From Dactylosporangium sp. (GTDB lineage: Bacteria; Actinomycetota; Actinomycetes; Mycobacteriales; Micromonosporaceae), in assembly GCA_013041765.1 (NCBI GenBank), contig JABDRL010000400.1, positions 1 to 34,957 of the forward strand: 34,957 nt of DNA, given 5' to 3'. The notes below the pieces were generated by a model, which saw only the letters and a program-made list of their open reading frames with translations, had not been told where the DNA came from and ran no database searches. Below are positions 16,500 to 23,943 of the stretch, piece after piece; position 1 is the first letter of the stretch; each line of letters starts with the position of its first letter. Made by a program: the position numbers and the translations under genes.

Positions 16500-16588
16500 C
16501 GGCCGGTGGTCGAGCGTGGGGGTAGGGGGTTGCCGCAGCGGCAGTGACCGAATCAGCGCCGACCCGGGTGCGGTTAGCGCCGGTTCAT
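16448..16588 (-). pseudogene. Remnant of a CxC...CxxxC zinc-finger gene with two in-frame stops
   Basis: Starting at ATG 16588, which overlaps the upstream stop as ATGA, the frame reads MNRR, TAA, seven residues, TGA. It then continues with GHCRCGNPLPPRSTTGRW and PRHCSHACRQAAYRSR. That last part matches a zinc-finger class (CxCG, R-x-C-S-x-A-C-R-Q-x-A-Y-R) common in actinobacterial plasmids and AICEs. No start codon lies after the TGA, so it can be made only by read-through, or it is decayed. Confidence 0.55.
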
Positions 16589-16956
16589 GCCGCCCTCCGC
16601 GCGGTCCACATCAGGCGGGTCAGGCCGTCGAGGACGGTGCCGATCTGGTGGCGGGCGTGGGGTTCGTGCGGGGTGAGTCGGAGGTTGGCGCGGATCTCGG
16701 CGTACTGGTGGCCGGTGGCCGAGCGCACTCGGGTCAGGACCAGGGAGCCGACGTGGGGCAGGTCGAGGCGGGTGGGGTGGGCGCGGTGCTCGCCGAGTCC
16801 GCAGTGGTGTCCCCGGGCGCACCAGTCCAGGTGTCCCCCGGTAGGTCGGGGTCGGTGGGTGGGGCCCGCCCGGTGACCGTCACCGGGCGGGGCTCGGGGT
16901 GCTGGCCGCGGCCGTCCAGGATCGCGGCGGTGACGGCCGGTGGTGGGGGCGGTCAT
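16585..16956 (-). CDS. Small WCARGHxCxLGEH protein, copy A
   Basis: The 123-residue protein has a Pro/Arg-rich N-terminus (1-40). A conserved module follows: DWCARGHHCGLGEHRAHPTR, LDLPHVGSLVLTRVRSATGH and QYAEIRANLRLTPHEPHARHQI, ending in a helix TVLDGLTRLMWTARRAA. It is clearly paralogous to the protein at 17111-17491. The Cys/His spacing in the first segment suggests metal binding and the rest a small beta sheet. ATG 16956 overlaps the stop of the 53-residue gene as ATGA. Function unknown. Confidence 0.75.
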   Translation of the reverse strand: MTAPTTGRHRRDPGRPRPAPRAPPGDGHRAGPTHRPRPTGGHLDWCARGHHCGLGEHRAHPTRLDLPHVGSLVLTRVRSATGHQYAEIRANLRLTPHEPHARHQIGTVLDGLTRLMWTARRAA

Positions 16957-17114
16957 GGCGGCTCCCGGATGAGGTCGAGGAGGACGTCGGCGCGGCAGGG
17001 CTGCCCTAGGGGGCACCAGCGGGCGAGGTCGTGGCCGGCCGTGCGGCGGCGTTGGATCCGGTGACCGATCGGGTGACTCAATGTGATCTCTCTGCGCGGG
17101 GACCTGGCGCTCAT
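16953..17114 (-). CDS. 53-residue coupled small protein
   Basis: ATG 17114 overlaps the stop of copy B (ATGA), and its own TGA overlaps the start of copy A (ATGA), so it is wedged exactly between the paralogs. The product includes HRIQRRRTAGHDLARWCPLG and QPCRADVLLDLIREPP, with one WCPLGQPC Cys pair. The exact overlaps on both sides are strong evidence that it is translated. Function unknown. Confidence 0.65.
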   Translation of the reverse strand: MSARSPRREITLSHPIGHRIQRRRTAGHDLARWCPLGQPCRADVLLDLIREPP

Positions 17115-17491
17115 GCCGCCCGTCTGGCGGCCCGCATGAGGGTGGTGAGGTCGTCGAGCAGCCGGCCCAGTTGCTGGCGGGCGCGGGGCTCATCCGGGGT
17201 CAGTCGGAGGTTGCCGCGTACCTCGGCGTACTCGTGGCCGTCGGTCCCTTGGACGCGGGTGACGACCAGGGCGCCGACGTTGGGCAGGTCGATCCGCAGG
17301 GGGTCGGAGCGGTGCTCGCCGAGGGCGCAGCGGTGCCCACCGGCGCACCAGGTGGGGTGCGGAGTACGGGGCGCCGGTGGGGTCGGTCGGTGCCGGCCGG
17401 GGATGGTGGTGAGGGCGTTCATCGGATGCTCGTTTCCGTGTCCGCGAGGGCTTCCGTGATCGCGGTGGTCAGGGTGTGGTCGGGGGTTCAT
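17111..17491 (-). CDS. Small WCAGGHxCxLGEH protein, copy B
   Basis: This is a paralog of copy A: PTWCAGGHRCALGEHRSDPL, RIDLPNVGALVVTRVQGTDG, HEYAEVRGNLRLTPDEPRAR and DDLTTLMRAARRAA. ATG 17491 overlaps the methyltransferase stop by 4 bp and gives 126 residues; the in-frame ATG 17422 would give 103. I prefer 17491 because every other junction in this block uses ATGA. The module is encoded next to the methyltransferase here, but no role can be assigned. Confidence 0.75.
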   Translation of the reverse strand: MNPRPHPDHRDHGSPRGHGNEHPMNALTTIPGRHRPTPPAPRTPHPTWCAGGHRCALGEHRSDPLRIDLPNVGALVVTRVQGTDGHEYAEVRGNLRLTPDEPRARQQLGRLLDDLTTLMRAARRAA

Positions 17492-18978
17492 GGGGTGCCG
17501 GGTTGGTCGAGGGCGGTGAGGAGTTGGTGGCCCAGCCACTGGGCGACGTTGGCGGACACGGCGTTGCCGGCCTGCATGGTCTGTTCGCCCTTGTTGCCGG
17601 TGACGGTGTAGGTGTCGGGGAAGCGTTGGGCGCGGAGGTGTTCGCGGGGTTTGAGCATCCGGAAGTGGCAGTCGTTGATCGTGTCGGCGGTGGCGATGAG
17701 GGCGGCGGAGTCCCGGGTGTGCAGGGTGTGTAGCGGTTGGGTGGCCGGTGCTGGTCGTGTTCCCCGCCGGTAGGGCACGATCAGGGCGTGGTGGTCGGAT
17801 CCGGTGACCGTTCCCAGGGGTTGGGTGGTCGGGTCCTTCGCCATCTGGGCGGGGTTGCCGCGTGGGGTGTAGTTCTTCACGAAGAACGCCCCGGGAGGAG
17901 CCGTCAGCACGCCCTCGGTCTCCCGGACGGTTCTGGTGCGCATCGGCTGGTCGACCGGGACGGCTGTGGTGTTCCACGTGCCTCCTGCGGGTACGAGCAG
18001 GGGTGGGCAGGTGATCGCGTCGCCGATCGTCGTGGTTCGCGAGGGCAGCGGCGCCCTGGCGGCCGGGAACGTGCGGTCGTCGGTGTGATGGGTGTTGACC
18101 ACGGTGGGTTGGGCGAACGTGTCGAGGCCGGCGCGGATGCGGCGCAGGGTGGCCTCGGCCAGGGGTCGGGTTCGGTCGCCGATGCGTTTGCCGATGTCTG
18201 TCCAGTCGATCGCCGTGGCGGCCGGTGCGACGTAGGGTTCCAGCACCGTGTGCCGGCAGGTGGTGTTCGGGCAGCGGTAGACGTACTGCTGGCGGTACTT
18301 GCCGATCCGGGGTTTGCGGGGGTCCTTCCAGGACTGCGCCGCGTAGACGAGGGTGTCGCAGGTCGCACACCAGGCCACCGGTCGGGGTGCCAGGTCGGGT
18401 AGCGGGATGCCGGTGCGGGTGAAGACGATGTAGAGGCGGTCGCGCCACTGTGGGGCGTGGGGGTTGGTGTCGTCGCCGATGTGGGCGCTGGAGACGCAGA
18501 CGATCTGGTGGTGGTAGCCGAGTTGGACCATGCCGGCCAGCCACCAGTCGAACAGTTGCCAGTCGGTGGCGAACTCGATGACGTTCTCGATGAGGACGGC
18601 CGTGTAGCGGTGGACCTCGGTGGCGCGGATGACGTCGAAGGCGGTCGCGCGGGTGCGGTCGAAGGCGCCCGGGTCGATGGGGCCGTGGTCGAACAGTTCC
18701 AGCTGTCCGCGTGTGCCCGGCCGTCGGCGTCGGCCCCCGGCCGGGGAGATCTCGGTGCAGATCGGGGAGGCCCACAGGACGTCGGTGCGCGGCAGGCGGC
18801 GCATGTCGATCTGGTTGACGTCGGCGCACCAGTGTTCGGCGGTGGGGAAGTTCGCCGCGTGGGTGTCGATGGCCCGAGCCCAGTGGTTGGCGGCGAGGGT
18901 GAGGTCGAAGCCGGCGGTGGCCAGGCCGAGCGAGGAGCCGCCGGCCCCGCAGAACAGGTCGGTGAAGGTCAGGCTCAT
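17488..18978 (-). CDS. DNA (cytosine-5) methyltransferase
   Basis: ATG 18978 gives 496 residues; the frame above it is a Pro-rich shadow of the upstream gene. C5-methyltransferase motifs are DLFCGAGGSSLGL (motif I, 7-19), ASPICTEISPAGG (motif IV, catalytic Cys74), IENVIEF (motif VI, 130-136), QWRDRLYIV (motif VIII, 177-185), a motif IX-like REHLRAQRFPDTY and GNAVSANVA (motif X, 471-479). The usual PPC is PIC, a variant I associate with phage-like actinobacterial enzymes. A zinc-ribbon-like insert (Cys 204, 207, 236, 241) sits before the target-recognition region. No restriction endonuclease is adjacent, so it is probably an orphan or protective enzyme. It overlaps both neighbours by 4 bp. Confidence 0.92.
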   Translation of the reverse strand: MSLTFTDLFCGAGGSSLGLATAGFDLTLAANHWARAIDTHAANFPTAEHWCADVNQIDMRRLPRTDVLWASPICTEISPAGGRRRRPGTRGQLELFDHGPIDPGAFDRTRATAFDVIRATEVHRYTAVLIENVIEFATDWQLFDWWLAGMVQLGYHHQIVCVSSAHIGDDTNPHAPQWRDRLYIVFTRTGIPLPDLAPRPVAWCATCDTLVYAAQSWKDPRKPRIGKYRQQYVYRCPNTTCRHTVLEPYVAPAATAIDWTDIGKRIGDRTRPLAEATLRRIRAGLDTFAQPTVVNTHHTDDRTFPAARAPLPSRTTTIGDAITCPPLLVPAGGTWNTTAVPVDQPMRTRTVRETEGVLTAPPGAFFVKNYTPRGNPAQMAKDPTTQPLGTVTGSDHHALIVPYRRGTRPAPATQPLHTLHTRDSAALIATADTINDCHFRMLKPREHLRAQRFPDTYTVTGNKGEQTMQAGNAVSANVAQWLGHQLLTALDQPGTP

Positions 18979-19292
18979 CGGGTGTCCCGGTGGAGGCGGC
19001 GGAGGTGGTTGTGGGTGCGGCGGCCGGTGCGCAGGCGTAGGCCGGTGCCCTTGCAGTGGGGGCAGGCGGGCAGGCCTCGGGCGGCCTTCGGGTGGGGGCG
19101 GTGGTTGTAGCGGATCCGGTCGGCCAGCCGGTGGGGGGACACACCCCGGCCGTGGCAGCGGTGACAGTGGGTGAAGGGCTTGAGCCAGCAGAGGGTGGCG
19201 TAACCCAATGTCACAATCAGGGCAAATAGAATCAATGGGATCACGGACATTTGGGGCATGTTTGTGCTGGTGACGGCCATGGTGAGGGCCAC
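18975..19292 (-). CDS. Small membrane protein with DnaJ-like double CxxCxGxG
   Basis: GTG 19292 is preceded by GGGAGG at good spacing. The 105-residue product has one N-terminal membrane helix (about 16-36) followed by HCHRCHGRG and CPHCKGTG, two half-sites of a DnaJ-type zinc centre. The C-terminus is basic (RTGRRTHNHLRRLHRDTR). It heads the methyltransferase block and overlaps the methyltransferase start as ATGA. Such proteins occur in AICEs beside tra genes, but the role is unknown. Confidence 0.75.
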   Translation of the reverse strand: MALTMAVTSTNMPQMSVIPLILFALIVTLGYATLCWLKPFTHCHRCHGRGVSPHRLADRIRYNHRPHPKAARGLPACPHCKGTGLRLRTGRRTHNHLRRLHRDTR

Positions 19293-19391
19293 GGAACACC
19301 TCCCGAACAGGTTTCACGCACGGTGAGGGCAGGGGGCGTTACCGCCACCTGCGAAGGTTGGTGCTGGTAGCGGTTGATGCGATGGGGTGAC

Positions 19392-19421
19392 GGTGGGGGT
19401 AACGCCAGCGTTACCCCCACC
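19392..19421. terminator. Perfect inverted repeat after the TraB-type gene
   Basis: GGTGGGGGTAACGC (19392-19405) and GCGTTACCCCCACC (19408-19421) are perfect complements with a 2-base centre, 8 bp past the TraB stop. A related near-palindrome, GGCGTTACCGCC, lies at 19335-19346. The first could be a terminator; the shared GTAACGC core could also mark an operator for the block starting at 19292. Confidence 0.55.
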
Positions 19422-19428
19422 GGGGGTG

Positions 19429-21537
19429 TCACCGGTCGGTGCGCGCCTCGATCGCCGTGGTGAGGTGTTCGCGGCGCCACCCGCGCTGCCGGTCACCACC
19501 CAGGTTGACCGTGACGGTGCGTACACCGTCCTTGCCGAGCCGGCTGGAGAGCATGTCGGCGGTCCACTGGCCGTAGACGCCCGGCCACCGGTCGGCCAGG
19601 GCACGGGCGCACGGGTCGCGGTGGATGCCCTCGCGGCCCGGGTCGATGACCGCCAGGACATCGGCGAGCAGGTCTCGTTCCGGGGGCAGGTCGGCGGCCT
19701 CCACCGTGCCGCCCCGCAGGGCCAGCCCCCGCGTGCAGAGGCGTTCCACGGCCGAGCGGTCCAGGTAGGCGGCGCGCACGGTGGTCATCGGCCCGTAGCC
19801 GACCCGCACGCCCCAGCCGGCGTCCACCCCGATCTCGAAGGCGGTGGGGCGTGCCCCGGCCCGGTAGGTGCCGGTACCCAGGGCCAGCTCGACCTCGGTG
19901 TGGGAGGGCACGGCCAGACAGGTCCGTAGCGCGATGTTGGACGTCACGCCCTTGGGTAGTGACGGGGCGTCGATGCGCTGGGTCATGAGGACCAGGTGGA
20001 TCCCCAGTGCCCGACCGCGTTTGATGATGCTGATCAGCGCGGCCTTGACGGCCTTGCCCAGCTCCGGATCGGTGATCAGCTCCTGGACCTCGTCGATCCA
20101 CGCCACGATCGGCCGCAACCGTGGGTCGCGGGTGGCGATGGTCCGGTTGAGCTTGTTCTCGCTGTTGAGCCCCTGTTTGGCGTAGTGCTTGATCAGGGGT
20201 CCCCGGGTGTCGCACTCGGCCAGAAGCCACAGGATCATCCGGTAGGCGGCCTGCTTGGTGGCATCATCGGCGCCGGAGCCGAACAGTCCCGGGGCGCACA
20301 ATGGCTCGAACATGTCGAAGTCGCCGCGTCCGGCCAGGTCGAACCCGGCGAACGTGACCAGGGGATCCAGGGCGGCGCCGACGAGGACCACTCGCGCCGA
20401 CAGGCTCTTGCCCGATCCGGGGACCCCGGCGAACAGGCTGTTGCGTTCGTCGAGCTGATACATGACCTGCCGCATCCTCGGGTCGAAGCCGTAGCAGAAG
20501 GGCTTGAAGTAGTCGGTGGTCGCCTCCCGTAGCAGCGGCCACCTCGGCTGTTTGAGCGCGCTGACGGGTTTGTCGGCCACCCACAACGCCATCCGCGAGG
20601 GGTGCTCGCGGGGCAGCACGTCCGGCCAGACCTGGTCCAGGGGCAGCCGCAACCCACCAGCCAACTGGGGGCGCTTGTCGATGATGTCGGTGGCGATGAC
20701 CCCGTCGGGCAGGTCGGCCACGGCGAGGTAGCCGGGGCCCTCCCGGCGGATCTCGTGCTCGAAGTGGATGTCTTCGGGCCGCTTGACCTCACCGGTGGCC
20801 ATGATGCCCCGGCGGGTCAGCTCCGCGGTGAGTTTGCGGTAGCGGGCGCGGCGCACCGTGCGGGCCATGATCGGCTTGTCGACGGGGCGGCCGTAGCGGC
20901 TGGCCGCCAGGATTCCACCGGCCAGGGCCGGTAGGCGCACCCACCAGGGCAGCAGGTCGGAGTAGATCACCAGCCCACCAGCCCCCGTGCCGAGTGCGCC
21001 AGCGCCGAGGACCCACCAGCGCCACGCGGCCTGCCGCTGGCGGTGGCGGTCGAGTTCCAGCCAGGTCCTGGCGTCGTTGCGGGTGGCCGCGTCCTGGCGC
21101 AGGGCGAAGTTGCCCCGCTCGGCCGCGGCCCATCCCAGGGCGGAACCGACCGCCCGAATGGTGCCCTTGGGTGCGTACCAGGCCATCTTGCCCGCGTAGA
21201 TGGGCAGGCGTACCAGGTGGACCCCGGTGTGGTAGCCGATCGTTCCACCGGCCCAGCGCATCGTCTGGGCCAGCTCGTCTCGGTGGGTCAGCCAGGTCGG
21301 CAGGATCGGCACCCGCCGCTCATCGAGCACGCCCCGCAGGTCCACGCCGACCTCGGGCGGGTCGACCGGGCCACCGGCGACCAGGTCATCGACGTCGGTG
21401 GTCTCTACGTCGGTGTCATCGGCCACGACCAGTCCATCAGCGGCGGCGGCCCGGTCGGCCCGCCGCTGGTTCAGATCCACGATCCGGGTGGCCTTGCCAT
21501 CCTCACCGGGCGGCGGGCCGAATGCCAGATCAGCCAT
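19429..21537 (-). CDS. FtsK/SpoIIIE-family conjugative DNA translocase (TraB/TraSA type)
   Basis: ATG 21537 has GGAGG about 10 bases upstream; 702 residues result. An N-terminal acidic region is followed by two membrane helices (about 172-192 and 195-213), then the motor with Walker A GVPGSGKS (371-378) and Walker B PIVAWIDEVQEL (477-488). KRGRALGIHLVLMTQRIDAP is the FtsK-like motif after Walker B. The C-terminus (about 650-700) looks like a winged helix (DMLSSRLGKDGVRTVTVNLG) that could read an 8-bp recognition repeat. In pSAM2-type systems this single hexameric pump moves double-stranded DNA between hyphae, so no relaxase is needed, and none is seen here. Confidence 0.93.
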   Translation of the reverse strand: MADLAFGPPPGEDGKATRIVDLNQRRADRAAAADGLVVADDTDVETTDVDDLVAGGPVDPPEVGVDLRGVLDERRVPILPTWLTHRDELAQTMRWAGGTIGYHTGVHLVRLPIYAGKMAWYAPKGTIRAVGSALGWAAAERGNFALRQDAATRNDARTWLELDRHRQRQAAWRWWVLGAGALGTGAGGLVIYSDLLPWWVRLPALAGGILAASRYGRPVDKPIMARTVRRARYRKLTAELTRRGIMATGEVKRPEDIHFEHEIRREGPGYLAVADLPDGVIATDIIDKRPQLAGGLRLPLDQVWPDVLPREHPSRMALWVADKPVSALKQPRWPLLREATTDYFKPFCYGFDPRMRQVMYQLDERNSLFAGVPGSGKSLSARVVLVGAALDPLVTFAGFDLAGRGDFDMFEPLCAPGLFGSGADDATKQAAYRMILWLLAECDTRGPLIKHYAKQGLNSENKLNRTIATRDPRLRPIVAWIDEVQELITDPELGKAVKAALISIIKRGRALGIHLVLMTQRIDAPSLPKGVTSNIALRTCLAVPSHTEVELALGTGTYRAGARPTAFEIGVDAGWGVRVGYGPMTTVRAAYLDRSAVERLCTRGLALRGGTVEAADLPPERDLLADVLAVIDPGREGIHRDPCARALADRWPGVYGQWTADMLSSRLGKDGVRTVTVNLGGDRQRGWRREHLTTAIEARTDR

Positions 21538-21643
21538 GATGGGGATACCTCCATCGGGTCGAGGTGTGAACAAGGTGGATGGGGGCCGGCGGGGCACGGC
21601 CAACGGTTTTCCAGGCCTGGTGGGCCGTGCCCCGGGGGTCAGG

Positions 21644-22246
21644 TCAACCACGTCCGACCGGGCGGAGGCGGCGATCGACCTCCCAGGCCGACACCTGAGG
21701 CTCGGGCTCGTCATCGACCGGGGTGGGCTTCCCGGGGTGGGCCAGCCCGAGCAGGTCACAGGCCAGCCGGGCGGCCACCGGCACGTCGGGGCGCACCGGT
21801 GGGGCGGTCAGGTCTGCCAGGGGTACCCAGATGGCGGCGTCGACCTCGTCGGGCTGGATGGTGGTGGGTGTGGTGGCGTCGGCGGTGGCCAGGTAGAGCA
21901 GGTCGATGTGGTGGTGGGCGGGTTCGTTCCATGCCGGGTCGGGGTCGGCCGGGGCGGGGAACTCGCAGACCATCAGCGGGGTGGGGTGGCGTACCGCTCC
22001 GGGGATCGGGGTGCGGTCGCGGGGGGCGGTCCAGAGGGTGGCGGTCACCCCGGTCTCCTCGGCGACCTCCCGCAGCGCGCACTGGTCGCCGGTCTCGTCG
22101 GGGTCGACGTGCCCGCCGGGGAACTGGTGCCGTCCGGTGAGTTTGTGGGCCACCAGCAGCACCAGGCCCCGGGTGGGGTCGATGACCACCGCCGAGGCGG
22201 TGTGGTGGCGGCTGGCACTGGTGACGGTGACGGTGGTGGTGGTCAC
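21644..22246 (-). CDS. NUDIX hydrolase
   Basis: ATG 22246 gives 200 residues. The NUDIX box GGHVDPDETGDQCALREVAE followed by ETGV fits GX5EX7REUXEEXGU. The N-terminus (HHTASAVVIDPTRGLVLLVA) is the usual first strand. The C-terminal part (VDAAIWVPLADL) is also family-like. It would hydrolyse a nucleoside-diphosphate-linked substrate. NUDIX genes are a recurrent component of AICEs between the spd and tra genes, with the substrate unestablished. It is 106 bp upstream of the TraB-type gene. Confidence 0.9.
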   Translation of the reverse strand: MTTTTVTVTSASRHHTASAVVIDPTRGLVLLVAHKLTGRHQFPGGHVDPDETGDQCALREVAEETGVTATLWTAPRDRTPIPGAVRHPTPLMVCEFPAPADPDPAWNEPAHHHIDLLYLATADATTPTTIQPDEVDAAIWVPLADLTAPPVRPDVPVAARLACDLLGLAHPGKPTPVDDEPEPQVSAWEVDRRLRPVGRG

Positions 22247-22362
22247 GATGGTGATCTGCCTTCCAGGACAGGGTGCGGTTGGTGGGTGGGCGGCCGGTCA
22301 GTAGCCGTGGCGGCGCAGGGCCTCGTAGGCTGTCTCCCCTCACGGGTCGAATGTTGGGACCC

Positions 22363-22407
22363 GCACCATCCGCGCACCGGTCAGTGACACTGGTGCGCGG
22401 ATGGTGC
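22363..22407. repeat. Hairpin copy 1 (16-bp stem)
   Basis: GCACCATCCGCGCACC (22363-22378) pairs with GGTGCGCGGATGGTGC (22392-22407) over a 13-base loop GGTCAGTGACACT. It is nearly identical to the hairpin at 22775-22817. Confidence 0.85.
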
Positions 22408-22489
22408 GCTCGTGCTTGTCCAACCGGCCGGCCATCATGTCCACGATCTGTCCGCCGGAATGTTCGGCGGGTGTGGTCACGGTGTCCGG
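22397..22489 (-). pseudogene. Decayed partial duplicate of the SpdB-like gene
   Basis: Bases 22397-22445 match 22927-22975 at about 90%; the source encodes the HTH-like MADRLGRHERTIRR stretch. Bases 22449-22489 match 23246-23286 at a slightly lower level. The roughly 270 bp that separate the two source segments are missing. The copy has no useful start and carries the adjacent hairpin with it, so it is the remnant of a tandem duplication. Confidence 0.7.
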
Positions 22490-22504
22490 TCCAGGGGCGG
22501 AACT

Positions 22505-22717
22505 TCAGGTGATGTAGGCACCGGGGTAGGTCGGCGACCCATGCATCCGTCGGCCGTGGTCGTGGGTGTCCTTGGCCGCCGCCCGGACGCTGTGGCGACG
22601 CGGCCCGAGCATGTTGTGCTCGGCGCACCCACCCCGGTACCCGCCGTCGAGTTCGGCGGGTGCGAGAAGCCCGCCGTCGAGTTCGGCGGGCTTCTCGCGC
22701 TTACTGAACAGCCCCAT
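22505..22717 (-). CDS. 70-residue hypothetical AICE protein
   Basis: ATG 22717 follows AAAGGAG on the minus strand. The product starts MGLFSKREKPAELDGG and contains the repeated pair PAELDGGLLA/PAELDGGYRG. It also has CAEHNMLGPRRHS and a His-rich end (DTHDHGRRMHGSPTYPGAYI). It is bracketed by the two hairpin copies. Small proteins of similar style occur in AICEs next to spd genes, but I recognise no function. Confidence 0.65.
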   Translation of the reverse strand: MGLFSKREKPAELDGGLLAPAELDGGYRGGCAEHNMLGPRRHSVRAAAKDTHDHGRRMHGSPTYPGAYIT

Positions 22718-22774
22718 GGGGCACTCCTTTGGATTGGTGGTTCCGGTCGCCGCTCTGACGACCACCGACACCCG

Positions 22775-22817
22775 CACCATCCGCGCACCGGCCAGTGACA
22801 CTGGTGCGCGGATGGTG
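22775..22817. terminator. Hairpin copy 2, just past the SpdB-like gene
   Basis: CACCATCCGCGCACC (22775-22789) pairs with GGTGCGCGGATGGTG (22803-22817) over a 13-base loop, 7 bases beyond the SpdB-like stop codon. It probably ends the seven-gene leftward transcript, although no U-tract follows. Confidence 0.6.
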
Positions 22818-22824
22818 GAAGGGG

Positions 22825-23943
22825 TCAACGGGCGTCGACCAGTTCGGACACCGGGGTGCCGTTGGCCCGGTGACCGACCGCCGGCATCGGTGCTGGCGCG
22901 GTGCCCTCGGGGGCCGGCAGGTAGCGGCGGATGGTGCGCTCGTGCCTGCCCAACCGGTCGGCCATCGTGGCCACGGTGATGGCCGGGTTCTTCCGGCGCA
23001 TCGCCATGACCCGATCGGCCGTGGTAGGGGTCTTGCGAACCCGGGGTTTGGGCTGCCCAGTACCGTGATCGGTGTCCGGGCTCGTGTCCGGGCTCGTGTC
23101 CGGGCTCGTGTCCGGGGTCGTGTCCGCCGTGACGGCCGGTTCGTGTCCGGCCGATGTCATCGACGGTGTCCGGTCCGTGTCCACCCTCGTGTTCGTGTTC
23201 TGTCCACCGGAATGTCCGGTGGATGTCCGCGTCGTGTTCACGAGATGTCCGCTGGAGTGTCCGGCGGAGGTGGTCACGGTGTCCGGAGTGTTGTCCGCTG
23301 TCGTGTCCGGTATGGCGTGGCGGTCGGTGGTCTCCTGGCGCATCGCTCGCAGGACCCGCCACTGGCCGGTGGGGCACAGGTGGCGGTAGCGGTCGATCGC
23401 GGCGGCCGGGGTGGTGATGCCCTCCAACCGTCCGACCCGCCAGGCGCAGTAGGTCTCGGCGAATGCCCCGACTCCGGGGATCCACCGCCCGAGCCGGTAG
23501 GCCGATGCCGGGGCGTAGGCCAGCCTGCGGTGGGTGTCGATCTGGGCGTCCCGGCGGACGTGGGCCAGGACCAGGTGCAGCAGCAGCGGCCCCAACACCG
23601 ACATGAGGGGGAAGAACCACCAGGCGTCGCCGGGAGCCTCGGGGGTGATGCCGTGGCGGTAGCCGGCGAACGCCGAGGTGGCCGCGAACACCCAGACCAG
23701 GGGGCCGAAGGCTCCGGGCTTGTCGCCCCGGGCGGCCAGGATCAGGGTCATGAGCACGCAGACCCCGGCGGCGGCGTCCAGGGCGAAGAACACCGCGTAC
23801 GACCAGAACTCGCTGAGTCCCAGGCCGGTGGGGTCTTGTGCCCAGCCGATGATGTTTTGTGCCGACAGGGCGATCGGGGCGATGACCACGCAGGTGAGTA
23901 GCAGGTTGCGGCCACGCTCGGCCCACAGCATGCGACGGTTCAT
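22825..23943 (-). CDS. DUF2637/SpdB-like membrane protein with C-terminal HTH
   Basis: ATG 23943 overlaps the upstream stop as ATGA; 372 residues. Four membrane helices (about 13-34, 47-70, 78-97, 108-129) match the DUF2637 class associated with plasmid spread in mycelium. A Thr/Asp/Ser-rich linker follows, including a 12-bp DNA repeat (23072-23119) that encodes TSPD units. A C-terminal segment, RKNPAITVATMADRLGRHER then TIRRYL, reads as a helix-turn-helix. It probably works with the TraB-type pump in intramycelial spread; the HTH could bind element DNA at the membrane. Confidence 0.82.
   Translation of the reverse strand: MNRRMLWAERGRNLLLTCVVIAPIALSAQNIIGWAQDPTGLGLSEFWSYAVFFALDAAAGVCVLMTLILAARGDKPGAFGPLVWVFAATSAFAGYRHGITPEAPGDAWWFFPLMSVLGPLLLHLVLAHVRRDAQIDTHRRLAYAPASAYRLGRWIPGVGAFAETYCAWRVGRLEGITTPAAAIDRYRHLCPTGQWRVLRAMRQETTDRHAIPDTTADNTPDTVTTSAGHSSGHLVNTTRTSTGHSGGQNTNTRVDTDRTPSMTSAGHEPAVTADTTPDTSPDTSPDTSPDTDHGTGQPKPRVRKTPTTADRVMAMRRKNPAITVATMADRLGRHERTIRRYLPAPEGTAPAPMPAVGHRANGTPVSELVDAR

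Noticed and set aside
23072-23119. Possible CRISPR-like short repeat
   Set aside because: Four contiguous 12-bp units without spacers, in frame within the SpdB-like gene; a coding microsatellite.
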